Origin: Chloroflexota bacterium
GTDB lineage: Bacteria > Chloroflexota > Dehalococcoidia > DSTF01 > JACRBR01
Reading direction: 5' to 3'
Assembly: GCA_025355835.1 (NCBI GenBank)
Contig: JANXYW010000158.1
Span: 1-5,635 of the forward strand
Length of the DNA stretch: 5,635 nt
The notes under the pieces are model-generated. The model saw only the letters and a program-made list of their open reading frames with translations. It had not been told where the DNA came from and ran no database searches. Positions 5,516 through 5,635 of the stretch are shown piece after piece. Every line of letters begins with the position of its first letter. The first letter of the stretch is position 1. The position numbers and the translations under genes are program-made.

Positions 5516-5532
5516 CCTCGGGCGCTATTGTA
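5516..5532 (-). promoter_or_regulatory. Candidate -10 box and ribosome site of the cyclase gene
   Basis: On the minus strand, TACAAT (5532-5527) lies 22 bp before the ATG at 5504, close to the TATAAT consensus. GAGG (5519-5516) lies 11 nt before the ATG, a long but usable spacing. No TTGACA-like -35 box is seen at 16-18 bp, so the promoter call is tentative. Confidence 0.35.
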
Positions 5533-5588
5533 ACCCCGGGCGGCGCTGCGGGCGACACGCAACAAGCGGGTCCGGCCGCGGTTTCCGG

Positions 5589-5635
5589 CGTGATCTACGA
5601 CTCGCTTGGCACTTTGCCTCCGACAGGACCGGAGC
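5589..5635. repeat. tRNA-leader direct repeat, right copy
   Basis: Matches 3167-3212 (about 41 of 47 columns). In the left copy the very next base is the first base of the tRNA fragment, and here the window ends at that point. A tRNA gene starting at the first base beyond the window is therefore predicted but not seen. Confidence 0.8.

Noticed and set aside
5601..5620. Sigma-54-like TTGGCAC...TTGC in the right leader repeat
   Set aside because: GG and GC elements are only about 5 nt apart, not the required 10.

Overview
The window is high-G+C bacterial DNA with short intergenic spacers full of small palindromes and short-period repeats. The gene content is two Nudix modules in one chain, a DUF4242 plus class III cyclase fusion, a secreted parallel beta-helix protein with an 'MKTL..VEPRTPIS' leader, and a Ser-rich lipoprotein with GTG start codons. 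This fits a Chloroflexota- or Actinobacteria-like genome, Chloroflexota slightly preferred. That assignment is inference; no marker gene settles it.

Layout: (1) 62-796 (+), a secreted lipoprotein of unknown function. (2) 797-1190, the gap between two convergent genes, filled by two copies of a structured repeat (three hairpins each, 160 bp apart) and a 9-nt-period tract. (3) 2929-1191 (-), a two-gene unit of an alpha/beta hydrolase and a tandem-domain Nudix protein joined by an ATGA stop/start overlap. (4) 2930-3452, a 523-bp gap with a 14-nt tandem repeat, a diverged third copy of the hairpin element, a 46-bp leader sequence and the 5' half of an Arg(CCT)-like tRNA that stops in the anticodon region. 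(5) 3453-4382 (+), a membrane-anchored or secreted beta-helix protein whose DNA looks less G+C-rich than its surroundings. (6) 4493-4636 (-), a SecA-type SEC-C zinc-binding tail with a seven-fold Gly-Ser hexanucleotide expansion, out of frame behind (7) 5504-4665 (-), the DUF4242-cyclase protein. (8) 5589-5635, a second copy of the leader that precedes the tRNA fragment. It stops at exactly the base where the tRNA begins in the first copy.

The genes do not form one obvious pathway. The hydrolase and Nudix protein are probably co-translated. The cyclase is a soluble cAMP/cGMP-type signalling enzyme. The strongest structural story is that the 2.4-kb block holding the beta-helix gene, the SEC-C fragment and the cyclase is bracketed by two copies of a tRNA leader, one followed by a broken tRNA. 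That looks like the scar of a tRNA-locus duplication or integration, with an intact tRNA predicted just past the right edge. The second notable signal is the repeat family whose first hairpin changes sequence but keeps its pairing.
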